Shown here piece by piece: positions 33,014 to 41,534 of a DNA stretch of 64,000 bases. Source of the stretch: Akkermansia muciniphila (lineage in GTDB: Bacteria; Verrucomicrobiota; Verrucomicrobiia; Limisphaerales; SXTU01); the NCBI GenBank assembly GCA_945874145.1, contig CAMCFN010000010.1, positions 1 to 64,000 on the forward strand. The letters are read 5' to 3'. How positions within the stretch are numbered: position 1 is the stretch's first letter; each line of letters starts with the position of its first letter. The notes below the pieces were generated by a model. It made no database searches. It saw only the letters and a program-made list of their open reading frames with translations, and was not told the DNA's origin. The position numbers were made by a program, and so were the translations under genes.

Positions 33014-35050
33014 CTACTCGTCATCCTTCGACACTTGGAACAGATCGCCCGCCTGGGTGAGCTGATCGCTGCTGCCGAGCAAGAGCAGTTTGTCCCCCGC
33101 ACGAATCTCCTCATCTGGACCGGGATTGACGTGGTTTTCGCCGTTGCGCTCGATGCCCACCACGCTGGCGCCGGTGCGGCTCCGCAGTTCCAGCTCGCGG
33201 ATCAGCTTGCCGACGACAGGTGAGTGCGGCTCCACCAACACCACGCGCAGTTGGGCATGGGAAAGCAGCCGGAAAAACTGCGTCGTGCTTTCCGGTCGCG
33301 TGGGGGGTGGCCGGTCGAAGGTCTCGATCAGGGCGACTTGCGCCTTGGAATGCCATTTCACAAACGCCCGCCACCACCCCCACATCACCAGCGCAACGAT
33401 GACCACCAGCACCATCAGCACCTCTCGCGGCGGGAGCAGCGGCGCGCTCAATGCCAGCACCAGCAAAGCCAGTGCCACGGCCCCCGCCAGAGGAATGGCT
33501 TGGGCGATGACGGCCCGGATGCTGGCCGTGCTTTCTCCGGCCGCCGCCGGCCGCACACTCACCTCGGCCAGCAGCAGCCCCAGCGCCTGAAGCTTGCGGA
33601 AGGTGGCAATGAGCAGCGGCAAGGCCAGCACGGTCGCCGCCAGCCATAAGATGGCGTGCAGGCCGATTTCCCCGCCGGGCAGGCCCGGCAGCCAGGCCGG
33701 CCGGCGCTGAGCGAGGAACGCCGCCACGATATAAATGGCGGCCGTCAGCGCGAGGTTGAGCCCCATCTGCCAAAACCACTTGCGCACCATACGACCCACA
33801 AATCCTGAGCGGCGTCCCTCGCGCAGCCGGCCCAGCCATTCGGTGTAGAGCTCCAGATAATTGGTGAGCGCGCGGGGCGCGTGCCGGCTCCACCATGCGA
33901 CCAGATCGTCCGACCGGCGCAACCGTATGGGCGTGGCGAACGCGGTGAGCACGGAGACGGCCACCGCGATGGGATAAAGAAAGTCGCTCGTGACCTTGAG
34001 CTGCAACCCTAGCGCGGCGATGATGAAGGAGAACTCGCCAATCTGCCCCAGGCCGTTGCCCACGCGCATCGAGGTCCAGGTGCTATTCCCGGCGATGAAC
34101 GTGCCAAACGCGCAGGCCACCGACTTGCCGAGCACCACCGCCAGCGTCACGACCAAAATTGGCAACCAATGCCTCGCCAGCATCTGGGGATCGATCAGCA
34201 GGCCGATGGCGACGAAAAAGACCGCGCAAAACAAATCGCGCAGGGCACTTGTGAGAATCTCAATCCGGCCAATCTCCCGCGCTTCTGCCACCACGGCCCC
34301 GATGATGAACGCCCCCAGCGCCACACTGTAGCCGAGCTTCAGCGCCAGCAAGGACACGCCAAAACAAAGCCCCAGCACGGTCACCAGCAGCACCTCGTTG
34401 CTGCGAAACTTCGCCACCCAGCCAATCAGCTTTGGCACCGCCAGCAGCCCCAGCACCACGGCCACCACCAGAAAAATCGCCAGCCGCCCCAGCGTGTCCG
34501 CCACCTGCCCGGCCTGCAGTCCCCCAGTCATGGCGATGCCGGAGAGCAGCGCCAGCAGCACGATGGCCAAGATGTCCTCTACAATCAAAATCCCGAAGAT
34601 GAGCTGGGCAAACGGCTCCTTCTGCTGCCCGCTTTCCTGCAAGGCCTTCACGATGATGGTGGTCGAGGAAATCGAGATCATCGCCCCCAGAAAAAGCGAG
34701 TCCATCCGTGACCAGCCAAACCACTGACCAATCTGGTAGCCCACGAGGATCATCAGCACGATTTCCAGCGGGGCGGCAATCAGCGCCGTCAAGCCGACCT
34801 TGCGCAGCCGCCGGAAGCTGAACTCCAGCCCGAGCGAAAACATGAGGAAAACGATGCCCAGCTCGGACAGCGTCTTGATCGTGCCTTGATCCGAAACCAG
34901 CGGCCGGGGCAGCAGGTGCGGCCCGATCAGCACTCCCGCGAGAATGTAGCCCAGCACGACCGGCAGCCGGAGCTGGTGGAACAGCACCGTCACCAGTCCC
35001 GCCGCCATCAACACGATGGCCAGATCTTGAAGGAAGGTCGCGCTGTGCAT
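33014..35050 (-). CDS. CPA2-family cation:proton antiporter with a C-terminal RCK_C/TrkA-C domain
   Basis: The ATG ending at 35050 (MHSATFLQDLAIVLMAAG) gives 678 residues; the track start adds 16. Residues about 5-390 form the Na+/H+ exchanger domain with a dozen membrane helices and the CPA2 signature motifs (YILAGVLIGP, FSLGLEFSFRRL, SISSTTIIVKALQE, GILIVEDILAIVLL). Two further membrane segments follow at about 440-560, then a TrkA-C/RCK_C domain (LRVVLVEPHSPVVGKLIRELELRSRTGASVVGIERNG, GDKLLLLGSSDQL) that senses nucleotides or ions. It resembles KefB/YbaL-type K+/H+ antiporters in layout, without the N-terminal RCK_N. It is monocistronic and convergent with glutaredoxin. Confidence 0.9.
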   Translation of the reverse strand: MHSATFLQDLAIVLMAAGLVTVLFHQLRLPVVLGYILAGVLIGPHLLPRPLVSDQGTIKTLSELGIVFLMFSLGLEFSFRRLRKVGLTALIAAPLEIVLMILVGYQIGQWFGWSRMDSLFLGAMISISSTTIIVKALQESGQQKEPFAQLIFGILIVEDILAIVLLALLSGIAMTGGLQAGQVADTLGRLAIFLVVAVVLGLLAVPKLIGWVAKFRSNEVLLVTVLGLCFGVSLLALKLGYSVALGAFIIGAVVAEAREIGRIEILTSALRDLFCAVFFVAIGLLIDPQMLARHWLPILVVTLAVVLGKSVACAFGTFIAGNSTWTSMRVGNGLGQIGEFSFIIAALGLQLKVTSDFLYPIAVAVSVLTAFATPIRLRRSDDLVAWWSRHAPRALTNYLELYTEWLGRLREGRRSGFVGRMVRKWFWQMGLNLALTAAIYIVAAFLAQRRPAWLPGLPGGEIGLHAILWLAATVLALPLLIATFRKLQALGLLLAEVSVRPAAAGESTASIRAVIAQAIPLAGAVALALLVLALSAPLLPPREVLMVLVVIVALVMWGWWRAFVKWHSKAQVALIETFDRPPPTRPESTTQFFRLLSHAQLRVVLVEPHSPVVGKLIRELELRSRTGASVVGIERNGENHVNPGPDEEIRAGDKLLLLGSSDQLTQAGDLFQVSKDDE

Positions 35051-35180
35051 GGTCCCGTGGTAATCGCGCCGGCCGGCAGCACCGCCCCCGGCTGACACCC
35101 AGCTTCTCTACGGCCGCCCTCGGCGCGTGGCAAGTTTCCTCCCTCCGCCGGCCGGCAAGCTCCGCTCGGCGGGTTGCCGG

Positions 35181-35744
35181 TTAGAACTGCACCTTCGGCG
35201 CGTCCTTCTCCGCTAGCGGCGTCTCGAAGAATGGCTCTTCCTTGAAGCCCAGCATTCCGGCAATAAGCACGGCCGGAAACGTTTGGATGCCGGTGTTCAA
35301 TTTAGTCACCGCGTCATTGTAAGCCTGGCGGGCGAACGCAATGCGGTCCTCCGTGCCGGTCAGCTCGCCCTGAAGCGAGGTGAAGTTCGAGTTCGCCTTC
35401 AGATCCGGATACGCCTCCGAAACGACGAGCAGCCGCGCCAGAGCGGAGCTGACCTCGCCCTCCGCCTTGATCTTGTCTGCGGGCGTCGTCGCGCTGGTGG
35501 CCCGGGCGCGGGCGGCGATGACGCGTTCCAAGGTCTCGGACTCGTGCTTGGCGTAGCCTTTGACCGTCGCGACGAGGTTGGGGATTAGATCGTGGCGGCG
35601 CTTGAGCTGCACATCGATCTGCGCCCACGCGTTCTTCACCGCCTGCCGCAGGCCGACGAGGCCGTTGTAGATGCCGACGCCCCACAGGCCGACGACGACG
35701 AGCATCGCAACCACCACCCCGAGGAAGATCAGAAACGGAATCAT
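35181..35744 (-). CDS. lemA: LemA family protein
   Basis: The 187-residue protein has one N-terminal membrane segment (FLIFLGVVVAMLVVVGLWGVGIYNGLV) and then the LemA helical domain with its signatures VKNAWAQIDVQLKRRHDLIPNLVATVKGYA, ALARLLVVSEAYPDLKANSNF, LTGTEDRIAFARQAYNDAV and the C-terminal FPAVLIAGMLGFKEEPFF. The family is membrane-bound with an uncertain role. It is often followed by a TPM-domain or M48 protease gene; here none is adjacent. ubiE/menG follows after a 130-base gap with a palindromic repeat. Confidence 0.92.
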   Translation of the reverse strand: MIPFLIFLGVVVAMLVVVGLWGVGIYNGLVGLRQAVKNAWAQIDVQLKRRHDLIPNLVATVKGYAKHESETLERVIAARARATSATTPADKIKAEGEVSSALARLLVVSEAYPDLKANSNFTSLQGELTGTEDRIAFARQAYNDAVTKLNTGIQTFPAVLIAGMLGFKEEPFFETPLAEKDAPKVQF

Positions 35745-35829
35745 GGCGCGACCCTAGCAGCCGCAGGCACCTTGGCAATGGCGCGGAAGCTACAAGCCCG
35801 CGCGGAGATTGTAGCCTGGTCAAACTTTC

Positions 35830-35854
35830 TGCCGGCGGCGGCAAGCCGCCGGCA
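35830..35854. repeat. GC-rich palindrome between lemA and ubiE/menG
   Basis: TGCCGGCGGC (35830-35839) and GCCGCCGGCA (35845-35854) are exact reverse complements around a GGCAA loop. The GCCGCCGGCA core is shared with the hairpin inserted in luxE at 4803-4904. No T-run follows. Confidence 0.75.
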
Positions 35855-35875
35855 CAGACGCGACGGTGTGTCGCC

Positions 35876-36604
35876 TTACCGAGTCGGGGGCTTCTCCGCC
35901 ACGTTGATACTCATCACGCCACCGAGGAAGTTCACGATGTGCGCATCCGCCGCGCCGAGGGTGCGCAGTTGCTCGTCCACGCCGCGTTGCGCGGGATAGT
36001 GCTGAAGTGATTCGAGGATGTAGGCGTAGGCTTCCGCATTCTTGCAAAAAAGCCGACCAAACACCGGAACCGCGAACCGCAAATAGGCGAAGTAAGCCAT
36101 GCGCCAAGTCGCGTTGTCCGGCTTGCCGAAATCCAGCACCAGGAGTCGCCCGCCCGGCTTGAGCACGCGCCACATCTCGCGCAAACCCGCCGCCACATTC
36201 GCGAGATTTCGAAGCCCATAGCTGATGGTCACTACCTCAAAGTGCTCGTCGGGAAACGGCAGGTGCAAAGCGTCGCCTTGGAGGAACACCGGGCGCGCAG
36301 GCGCGCCAACTTTTGCCTTCCGCGCCGCCGCAACCGCGAGCATCGGCGCGCTGAAATCCACCCCCGTGGTGCGTGCGCCGGCGGCGGCCAGGGCAAAGGC
36401 CACGTCTCCCGTGCCACAACACAAATCCAGTGCCGTGTCACCCGGCTGGACGGCCGCGAACTGGAGCAGCCGACGCTTCCACCAGCGATGCAGGCCGAAG
36501 CTTTGCAGGTCGTTGATGAGATCGTAGCGCGGTGCAATCGCAGCGAAGAGGTCGTTGACCCGCTCCGCGCGCTGCTCGCCCGCCTCATAAAACCGGTTGC
36601 CCAT
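35876..36604 (-). CDS. menG/ubiE: demethylmenaquinone/ubiquinone methyltransferase
   Basis: UbiE/MenG methylates the quinone ring in the last step of menaquinone synthesis and in ubiquinone synthesis. The 242-residue protein has the SAM-binding motif ALDLCCGTGDVAFALA, the family signatures YDLINDLQSFGLHRWWKR and VVTISYGLRNLANVAAGLREMWRVLKPGGRL, and the C-terminal SLQHYPAQRGV. The last 25 residues (IVNFLGGVMSINVAEKPPTR) match the typical end FGIVALHVGxK. No men genes lie next to it. It lies between lemA and the CE15-type esterase and is divergent from the latter. Confidence 0.93.
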   Translation of the reverse strand: MGNRFYEAGEQRAERVNDLFAAIAPRYDLINDLQSFGLHRWWKRRLLQFAAVQPGDTALDLCCGTGDVAFALAAAGARTTGVDFSAPMLAVAAARKAKVGAPARPVFLQGDALHLPFPDEHFEVVTISYGLRNLANVAAGLREMWRVLKPGGRLLVLDFGKPDNATWRMAYFAYLRFAVPVFGRLFCKNAEAYAYILESLQHYPAQRGVDEQLRTLGAADAHIVNFLGGVMSINVAEKPPTR

Positions 36605-36695
36605 TGGCCTTGAGGCTAGCCGTGGAAGCGCGGTGTCAGAAGCGGAAATTCACAACGGCTTGTGCGGGCCGGGGCGGCTCGCTAGGTTGCCCCTC

Positions 36696-37988
36696 ATGCA
36701 ATTCACTCAGCTACTCGCCGGCGGCTTGATCCTCGCCGCCAGCCTCAGCGCGTTTGCCCAGCGGCCCAACACCACGAACTACGACGAAAGCAAAGTCGGC
36801 AACCTCCCATTGCCCGACCCGCTGACCTGTGCGGATGGCTCCAAGGTCACGGACGCGAAGACGTGGCAGACAAAGCGACGCGCGGAGGTCTTCGGCCTGT
36901 TTCAGACGCATGTGTATGGCCGCAGCCCCGCGAAGCCGGCGAACCTAGTCTTTGAAGTCACCAAGACCGAGCCCAAGGCGCTCGGCGGCACAGCCACGCG
37001 CAAGGAGATCGCCATTTATCTCACGGGCAAGAAAGACGGCCCGCGTCTGGACCTGTTGGTGTTTGTGCCGAATGGCGTGAAAGGGCCAGTGCCCGCCTTC
37101 CTCGGCTGCAATTTCAACGGCAACCACGCCGTCCACGCCGACCCAACCATCACGTTGAATCCGCGCTGGATGCGCAACAGCCAGGACAAGCAGGGCGTCG
37201 TGAACAACCGCGCCACCGAGGCGTCGCGCGGTTCCGAGGCCAGCCGCTGGCAGGTGGAGATGGTCATCGCCAAGGGCTACGCGCTCGCCACCTACTACTA
37301 CGGCGACGTGGAGCCGGACCACGCCGAGGGCTGGAAGGACGGCCTGCGCGCCGCGATGTCGAAGGGCGGGGCGAGCACGCAGTTCGCACCCGATGCGTGG
37401 GGCGCGATTGGCGCGTGGGCGTGGGGCCTGAGCCGCGGGCTGGACTATTTGGAGAAGGACAAGGCGATTGACGCGAAGAAGGTGGCGGTAATCGGGCACT
37501 CGCGGCTGGGCAAGACTTCGCTCTGGGCGGGTGCGAGCGATGAACGGTTTGGCATGGTGATTTCCAACAACTCGGGCGAAGGCGGCGCGTCCATCTCGCG
37601 GCGCGACTTCGGCGAGACCATCGCGGTGCTGAACAAGAATTTTCCGCACTGGTTTTGCGGCAACTACAAGCAATACACCGGTCACCCGGAGAACCTCCCC
37701 GTGGACATGCACGAGCTGGCCGCACTGGCCGCACCGCGCCCACTCTATATCGCCAGCGCGCAGGAGGACACTTGGGCGGACCCGAAAGGGGAGTTCCTGG
37801 CGGGCAAGCTGGCCGAGCCAGTGTATGCGCTCTTCGGGAAGAAAGGCACCGGGGTCGCGGAATGGCCGGCGGTGAACCAGCCGGTGGGAGAGTCCATCGG
37901 CTACCACGTCCGGAGTGGCAAGCACGACGTGACCGCCTATGATTGGGAGCAATACCTCCGCTTCGCCGACAAACACTTCAAGCGGTAG
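36696..37988 (+). CDS. secreted CE15-like (glucuronoyl esterase-type) alpha/beta hydrolase
   Basis: The ATG at 36696 (MQFTQLLAGGLILAASLSAFA) starts a signal peptide and gives 430 residues; the ORF-track start is upstream in a non-coding stretch. The family pattern is clear: PVPAFLGCNFNGNHAV, the nucleophile elbow VAVIGHSRLGKTSLWAGASDERF with the catalytic Ser, GEGGASISRRDFGETI, and the His in YHVRSGKHDVTAYDWEQYL. CE15 esterases cut ester bonds between glucuronoxylan and lignin. Here the elbow reads GHSRLGK where many family members have GCSRxGK. Likely active on a polysaccharide ester in the periplasm; the substrate is not proven. Confidence 0.85.
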   Translation: MQFTQLLAGGLILAASLSAFAQRPNTTNYDESKVGNLPLPDPLTCADGSKVTDAKTWQTKRRAEVFGLFQTHVYGRSPAKPANLVFEVTKTEPKALGGTATRKEIAIYLTGKKDGPRLDLLVFVPNGVKGPVPAFLGCNFNGNHAVHADPTITLNPRWMRNSQDKQGVVNNRATEASRGSEASRWQVEMVIAKGYALATYYYGDVEPDHAEGWKDGLRAAMSKGGASTQFAPDAWGAIGAWAWGLSRGLDYLEKDKAIDAKKVAVIGHSRLGKTSLWAGASDERFGMVISNNSGEGGASISRRDFGETIAVLNKNFPHWFCGNYKQYTGHPENLPVDMHELAALAAPRPLYIASAQEDTWADPKGEFLAGKLAEPVYALFGKKGTGVAEWPAVNQPVGESIGYHVRSGKHDVTAYDWEQYLRFADKHFKR

Positions 37989-38006
37989 CCGCCGCGCGCC
38001 ACGCCG

Positions 38007-38423
38007 TCAGGCGCAACCGCAGCCGTGGTCAGAGCAGCAACTGCCGTCGTTCATGTCCTCGACGGTCGGCACGCGGCCGAGTTCGAAAGTCTTCTGAACG
38101 TGCTTGAGGATGGAATCCTGCATCCGGGAAACTTCCTGCTGCGCGGTCATGAACTCGGTGGCGACGGGGTTGCCCATGAAGCTGTCGCGCAAGGCCTCGA
38201 AGCGGCCGATCTCCTCCTCGGAGATTTGCACGCCGTGCTGCTGCTTCTGCTGGAGTAGCGCACCGGAGTCATTGAGCATCTGGTATTCATACTTCGCCTT
38301 CTCATCGACCATGAAGGCGTCAATGCGCCGGCGGAGGTCGGTGAAGTCGGGGCGGTCTAGGATAGACTGGCACAGCTCGCGAATTTTCGCGTCCAGAACA
38401 GGGCTTTCAACGGCGGTTTGCAT
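38007..38423 (-). CDS. YlbF-family protein with a Cys-rich tail
   Basis: The ATG ending at 38423 (MQTAVESPVLDAKIRELCQSIL) gives 138 residues; the track start adds 38 Arg/Leu-rich residues. The body matches the all-helical YlbF/YmcA family (PDFTDLRRRIDAFMVDEKAKYEYQMLND, GRFEALRDSFMGNPVATEFMTAQQEVSRMQ). In Bacillus subtilis YlbF works with YmcA and YaaT in RNA processing control and that complex carries Fe-S clusters. This homologue ends GSCCSDHGCGCA, with four Cys and a His suited to bind metal. Gene neighbours give no further hint. It is convergent with the esterase gene, 18 bases apart. Confidence 0.85.
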   Translation of the reverse strand: MQTAVESPVLDAKIRELCQSILDRPDFTDLRRRIDAFMVDEKAKYEYQMLNDSGALLQQKQQHGVQISEEEIGRFEALRDSFMGNPVATEFMTAQQEVSRMQDSILKHVQKTFELGRVPTVEDMNDGSCCSDHGCGCA

Positions 38424-38537
38424 AGCTTGATGGTTTGGCCCGCGACGCTCACGACGCAACGGACGCGGCAAAAGGTAGCAGTGGAAAAGAAGTGGGCGAG
38501 AATTCTTTTCCGAGCCGATTGACTGCCGCAAAGACAC

Positions 38538-38646
38538 CGGGCCGAGGCGCGGCGTTTACGCCGCTTCGCCATCCGAACCTCCACCGCCCTTCGTTTCGTC
38601 CTTGTCTGCTAAAACGTTCGAGCGGCCTGAAGGCCGTGCCCCGGGT
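38538..38646. repeat. two-armed GCGGC/GCCGC palindromic repeat, second copy
   Basis: CACCGGGCCGAGGCGCGGCG followed by TTTACGCCGC near 38541 and GTTCGAGCGGCCTGAAGGCC then GTGCCCCGGG near 38618 are imperfect reverse complements. Each contains a small GCGGC-GCCGC hairpin, as at 23481 and 56139. The right arm (GCGGCCTGAAGGCC) is the same as in the 23481 copy. Confidence 0.8.
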
Positions 38647-38647
38647 C

Positions 38648-38680
38648 AAAACGCACCCTCGCGACTGAGGGCGTTTTCTT
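38648..38680. terminator. hairpin with AAAA/TTTT ends and no gene that clearly needs it
   Basis: AAAACGC (38648-38654) and GCGTTTT (38671-38677) flank an inner CCCTC/GAGGG pair, giving a stem that would end transcription in either direction. The nearest upstream genes on the two strands start, rather than end, around here. It lies directly after the palindromic repeat, so it may be part of that element. Confidence 0.55.
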
Positions 38681-38720
38681 GCCCGTTGACGACGGGGCTG
38701 GGACGGGTGTTACTCAGCCC

Positions 38721-39095
38721 ATGCACTGGTTACCGACCTGTCTTCTCGCCAGCCTGCTCGGCGTCGGCTGCACCACTGCGCCGGACGCTCGCAAAGCCAC
38801 GCCACCAAAGAAAGGGGATCCGAAGACCGGCAAGACCGCCCCGCCCGCCGCCCCGGAGATCTCCCCCGTGAACGCCTTGTCCGGCCGGGTGATGCTGGTG
38901 AATGGCCCGCTCAAATACATCGTGGCGGAAGGCACGCTCGGCCGGTTGCCGGCGGCGGAGCAGATGCTCCATGCCTATCGCGACGGCCAGCGGGTGGGCG
39001 AAGTCCGCGTGTCTCAGCAGGCGCGCGGTGCCAATTTCACGGCGGACATCGTGCAAGGCGAGCTGCGCGTCGGTGACACTTTGCGCAGCGACTAA
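38721..39095 (+). CDS. small putative lipoprotein
   Basis: The ATG at 38721 (MHWLPTCLLASLLGVGCTTAP) gives 124 residues with a hydrophobic leader ending in a Cys at about 17; the -3 to -1 residues (GVG) are a weak lipobox, so lipidation is likely but not certain. A Pro/Lys-rich linker (KATPPKKGDPKTGKTAPPAAPE) leads to a small beta-type domain (LSGRVMLVNGPLKYIVAEGTLGRLPAAEQMLHAYRDGQRVGEVRVSQQ) that resembles a single OB or PilZ-like barrel found in other verrucomicrobial surface proteins. Convergent with the dus gene, 20 bases apart. Function unknown. Confidence 0.7.
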   Translation: MHWLPTCLLASLLGVGCTTAPDARKATPPKKGDPKTGKTAPPAAPEISPVNALSGRVMLVNGPLKYIVAEGTLGRLPAAEQMLHAYRDGQRVGEVRVSQQARGANFTADIVQGELRVGDTLRSD

Positions 39096-39115
39096 CCCCG
39101 CGCATCCCGGGCGGT

Positions 39116-40144
39116 TCAAAGGTGTTCGCCGGCCAGCAGATCGCCTTCCTTGAGCACCAGGGGAAACGGCTCCAGCGGCATCGGCCGGTCATGGCCAAGG
39201 AACTCCTCGCAGACGCGGAAAAAATCATCGCGTGTGCCGACGCGGCGGATTTGGTGGAGAAACAACCCGTCGGCATCCACGCCGAGGCCGACGTAGTTCA
39301 AATACTTCTTCATCTTCTGCACCTGCGAAAACTCGCCAATCCCCGGGCTGCAAACGGCCTCGTAGAGCGCGCGGATGTAGCCCAGCACATCCACGCCACG
39401 CGGCAGAAAGAGCGGCTCGCCCGCCAAGTGCTGGCGGATCTGGGTGAAGAGCCAGGGGTTCCGGATCGCGCCCCGGCCAATCATCAGCCCGCGCGCGCCA
39501 GTGAACCGCAGCACTTCGGCGGCTTTTCCGGCGGAATGCACGTTGCCATTGGCCATCACGGGACAGGGCAGGTGCGTCACCGCGCGGGCGATGAAGTCAT
39601 AATGCACCTCGCTGCGATACATCTCCTTGACCGTGCGGGCGTGGACGGTGAGCAGGTCCAGCGAGTGCCGCGCGAAGATGGGCAGCAACTCGTCGAACAC
39701 GCGCGGATCGTCGAAGCCGATGCGGGTCTTGACCGTGAAGGGAATCGTCACCGCCTGTCGGAGCGCGCCCAAGATGGCGTCCACGCGCTTCGGCTCGCGC
39801 AGCAGGCCGCCACCGGCGCACTTGCGATAAACCACTGGTGCCGGGCAGCCGAGGTTCAAATCCACCGCGGCGATGGGCAGCGTTTGCAGAAATTTCGCCG
39901 TGCGGACGAGCGCGGGGATGTCGTTGCCAATCATCTGCGCCACGATGGGGCGGCCGGTGACGTTGGCGGTGATGGACTGGACGATCCACTTCTCCGGCGT
40001 CGAGACCGCGTGAACGCGCAGATACTCGGTCCAATACACATCCGGCCCACCGTAGCGGGCCATCAACGTCATGAACGCGAGGTCGGTCACGTCTTGCATC
40101 GGCGCGAGCGCGAGCAGCGGTCCGGCGATGGGGAAAACGTTCAT
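39116..40144 (-). CDS. dus: tRNA-dihydrouridine synthase
   Basis: Dus enzymes reduce specific uridines in tRNA with FMN and NADPH. The ATG ending at 40144 (MNVFPIAGPLLALAPMQDVTD) gives 342 residues; the track start adds 36. Signatures: LALAPMQDVTDLAFMTLMARYGG, VDLNLGCPAPVVYRKCAGGGLL with the catalytic Cys, FTVKTRIGFDD, LTVHARTVKEMYRSEVHYDFI, GARGLMIGRGAIRNPWLF and the C-terminal helical domain. It probably belongs to the DusB or DusC-like group; which uridine is not decidable here. The orphan permease gene lies upstream at 55 bases on the same strand. Confidence 0.93.
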   Translation of the reverse strand: MNVFPIAGPLLALAPMQDVTDLAFMTLMARYGGPDVYWTEYLRVHAVSTPEKWIVQSITANVTGRPIVAQMIGNDIPALVRTAKFLQTLPIAAVDLNLGCPAPVVYRKCAGGGLLREPKRVDAILGALRQAVTIPFTVKTRIGFDDPRVFDELLPIFARHSLDLLTVHARTVKEMYRSEVHYDFIARAVTHLPCPVMANGNVHSAGKAAEVLRFTGARGLMIGRGAIRNPWLFTQIRQHLAGEPLFLPRGVDVLGYIRALYEAVCSPGIGEFSQVQKMKKYLNYVGLGVDADGLFLHQIRRVGTRDDFFRVCEEFLGHDRPMPLEPFPLVLKEGDLLAGEHL

Positions 40145-40199
40145 GACCACGAAAGTCCAGGCAGTGCCGGGGACGAAGGGAACGAATACGGCGGCCCAA

Positions 40200-41333
40200 T
40201 CACGCCGCACGCGCCATGCGGCGACGCGTCCACCAGCCGTTGAACTGGTCAAGCACCACGGCGAGAATCACCGCGGCACCGATGATGATGCGGCTGTAAT
40301 TCTGGTCGATGCCGAGGATGACGATGCCGTTGTCGATCATCTTAATAATGAGCGCACCCAAGAGCGCGCCCAGCGCGGAGCCCCGGCCGCCGGAGAGGCT
40401 GGCCCCGCCCACCACCGCCGCTGCGATGACGTCGAGCTCGTAACCCTGACCGTCGCCGCTGGTCGCGCTACCGTAGTAGCCGATGGCCAGCAGGGCCGCA
40501 ACGCCCGCAGCGAGGCCGGAGTAGATGAACACCTTGAGCTTCACCAACTGCACGCGGATACCGCTGAACTGGGCGGCCAGCTCGTTGCCGCCCACGGCAT
40601 AAGCCTGTCGACCCGCGGCGAGGAAAGTAAGATAGAACGTGCCGCCAATCGTCACAGCCAGCAGCACGCCAAGCGGCACGAGGCTCAGACCATCCCCAGT
40701 TTCCCAGCGAATCATGTAGCGAAACGCTTCCGGAAAATCCCCAACCGACTGCCCGCCGGTCATGACAAACGCCTCGCCCCGGAAGATGGCCATCGTCCCC
40801 AGCGTGATGATGAAGGGATGCACTTTGAGTGCCGTCACCATCACGCCGTTGAGCACGCCGCACAGCGTCCCGACCGCCAGACAGGCCGTGATGCCGAGCA
40901 TCAGCGCCTCATGCGGCGGCGCACTGGTCAGGGCCCCGCCGGGACCAAACGCCCGGAAAACCATCGCGCCCACCACCGACGCCAAGGCGTAGATCGCGCC
41001 CACGCTCAAATCAATTTGCCCGGCGATGATCACCAGCGTCGCCCCCACCGCCATGATGCCGATGAAGCTCGTGTCCTTGGCCAGTTGGGTGAGGTTGGCC
41101 GCGTTGAGAAACTTGTTTTTCTCCTCGAAGACCGGCACCCGCTCACCCTTCTCCAAGGTGAAGACCCGCTCGCGTTCGCCTTGGGCGTTGACCTGAAGCT
41201 TGGGCACTTTGACCGTGCCGCCCAGCAGCGTCAGCACGGCTCCGAGCAGCAAGATGACGAGGAGCAGCCCTCCCTCCTGCATTCCAAAGATCGCCGAGCG
41301 GGCGCGAACAGTGATGCGTTTGGCAGTTTCCAT
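40200..41333 (-). CDS. ABC sugar transporter permease (BPD_transp_2 type), orphan
   Basis: The ATG ending at 41333 (METAKRITVRARSAIFGMQ) gives 377 residues; the track start adds 29. It has about ten membrane segments and the family motif GQIDLSVGAIYALASVVGAM, HPFIITLGTMAIFRGEAFVMTGGQSV and GGASLSGGRGSALGALLGALII as in RbsC/XylH-type ribose or xylose permeases. An unusual hydrophilic loop of about 45 residues (VPKLQVNAQGERERVFTLEKGERVPVFEEKN) lies between the first two membrane segments. The ATPase and binding-protein genes normally beside it are absent. It would need partners encoded elsewhere. Confidence 0.9.
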   Translation of the reverse strand: METAKRITVRARSAIFGMQEGGLLLVILLLGAVLTLLGGTVKVPKLQVNAQGERERVFTLEKGERVPVFEEKNKFLNAANLTQLAKDTSFIGIMAVGATLVIIAGQIDLSVGAIYALASVVGAMVFRAFGPGGALTSAPPHEALMLGITACLAVGTLCGVLNGVMVTALKVHPFIITLGTMAIFRGEAFVMTGGQSVGDFPEAFRYMIRWETGDGLSLVPLGVLLAVTIGGTFYLTFLAAGRQAYAVGGNELAAQFSGIRVQLVKLKVFIYSGLAAGVAALLAIGYYGSATSGDGQGYELDVIAAAVVGGASLSGGRGSALGALLGALIIKMIDNGIVILGIDQNYSRIIIGAAVILAVVLDQFNGWWTRRRMARAA

Positions 41334-41534
41334 GATGCGGCGCAGGCTAACAGACGGTGCACCGTTCGCAACCTTGCAGGTTAGAGCTCGCCCGCCAACC
41401 AGGAGTCCAGCCTTTACCAACTCCCTGAATCCCGGCGGGATGACGCCCGTGCTGACGTTGCGTTTTTCGAAATCTGACCGCAGTGTTCAGTCAGTCCAAA
41501 ACTGACCTATCGCGCGTCGCCCAGCTTTCGCCGC

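Noticed and set aside
35830-35854. terminator after ubiE/menG
   Set aside because: No T-run follows the stem on either strand, and the core is shared with the luxE insertion.
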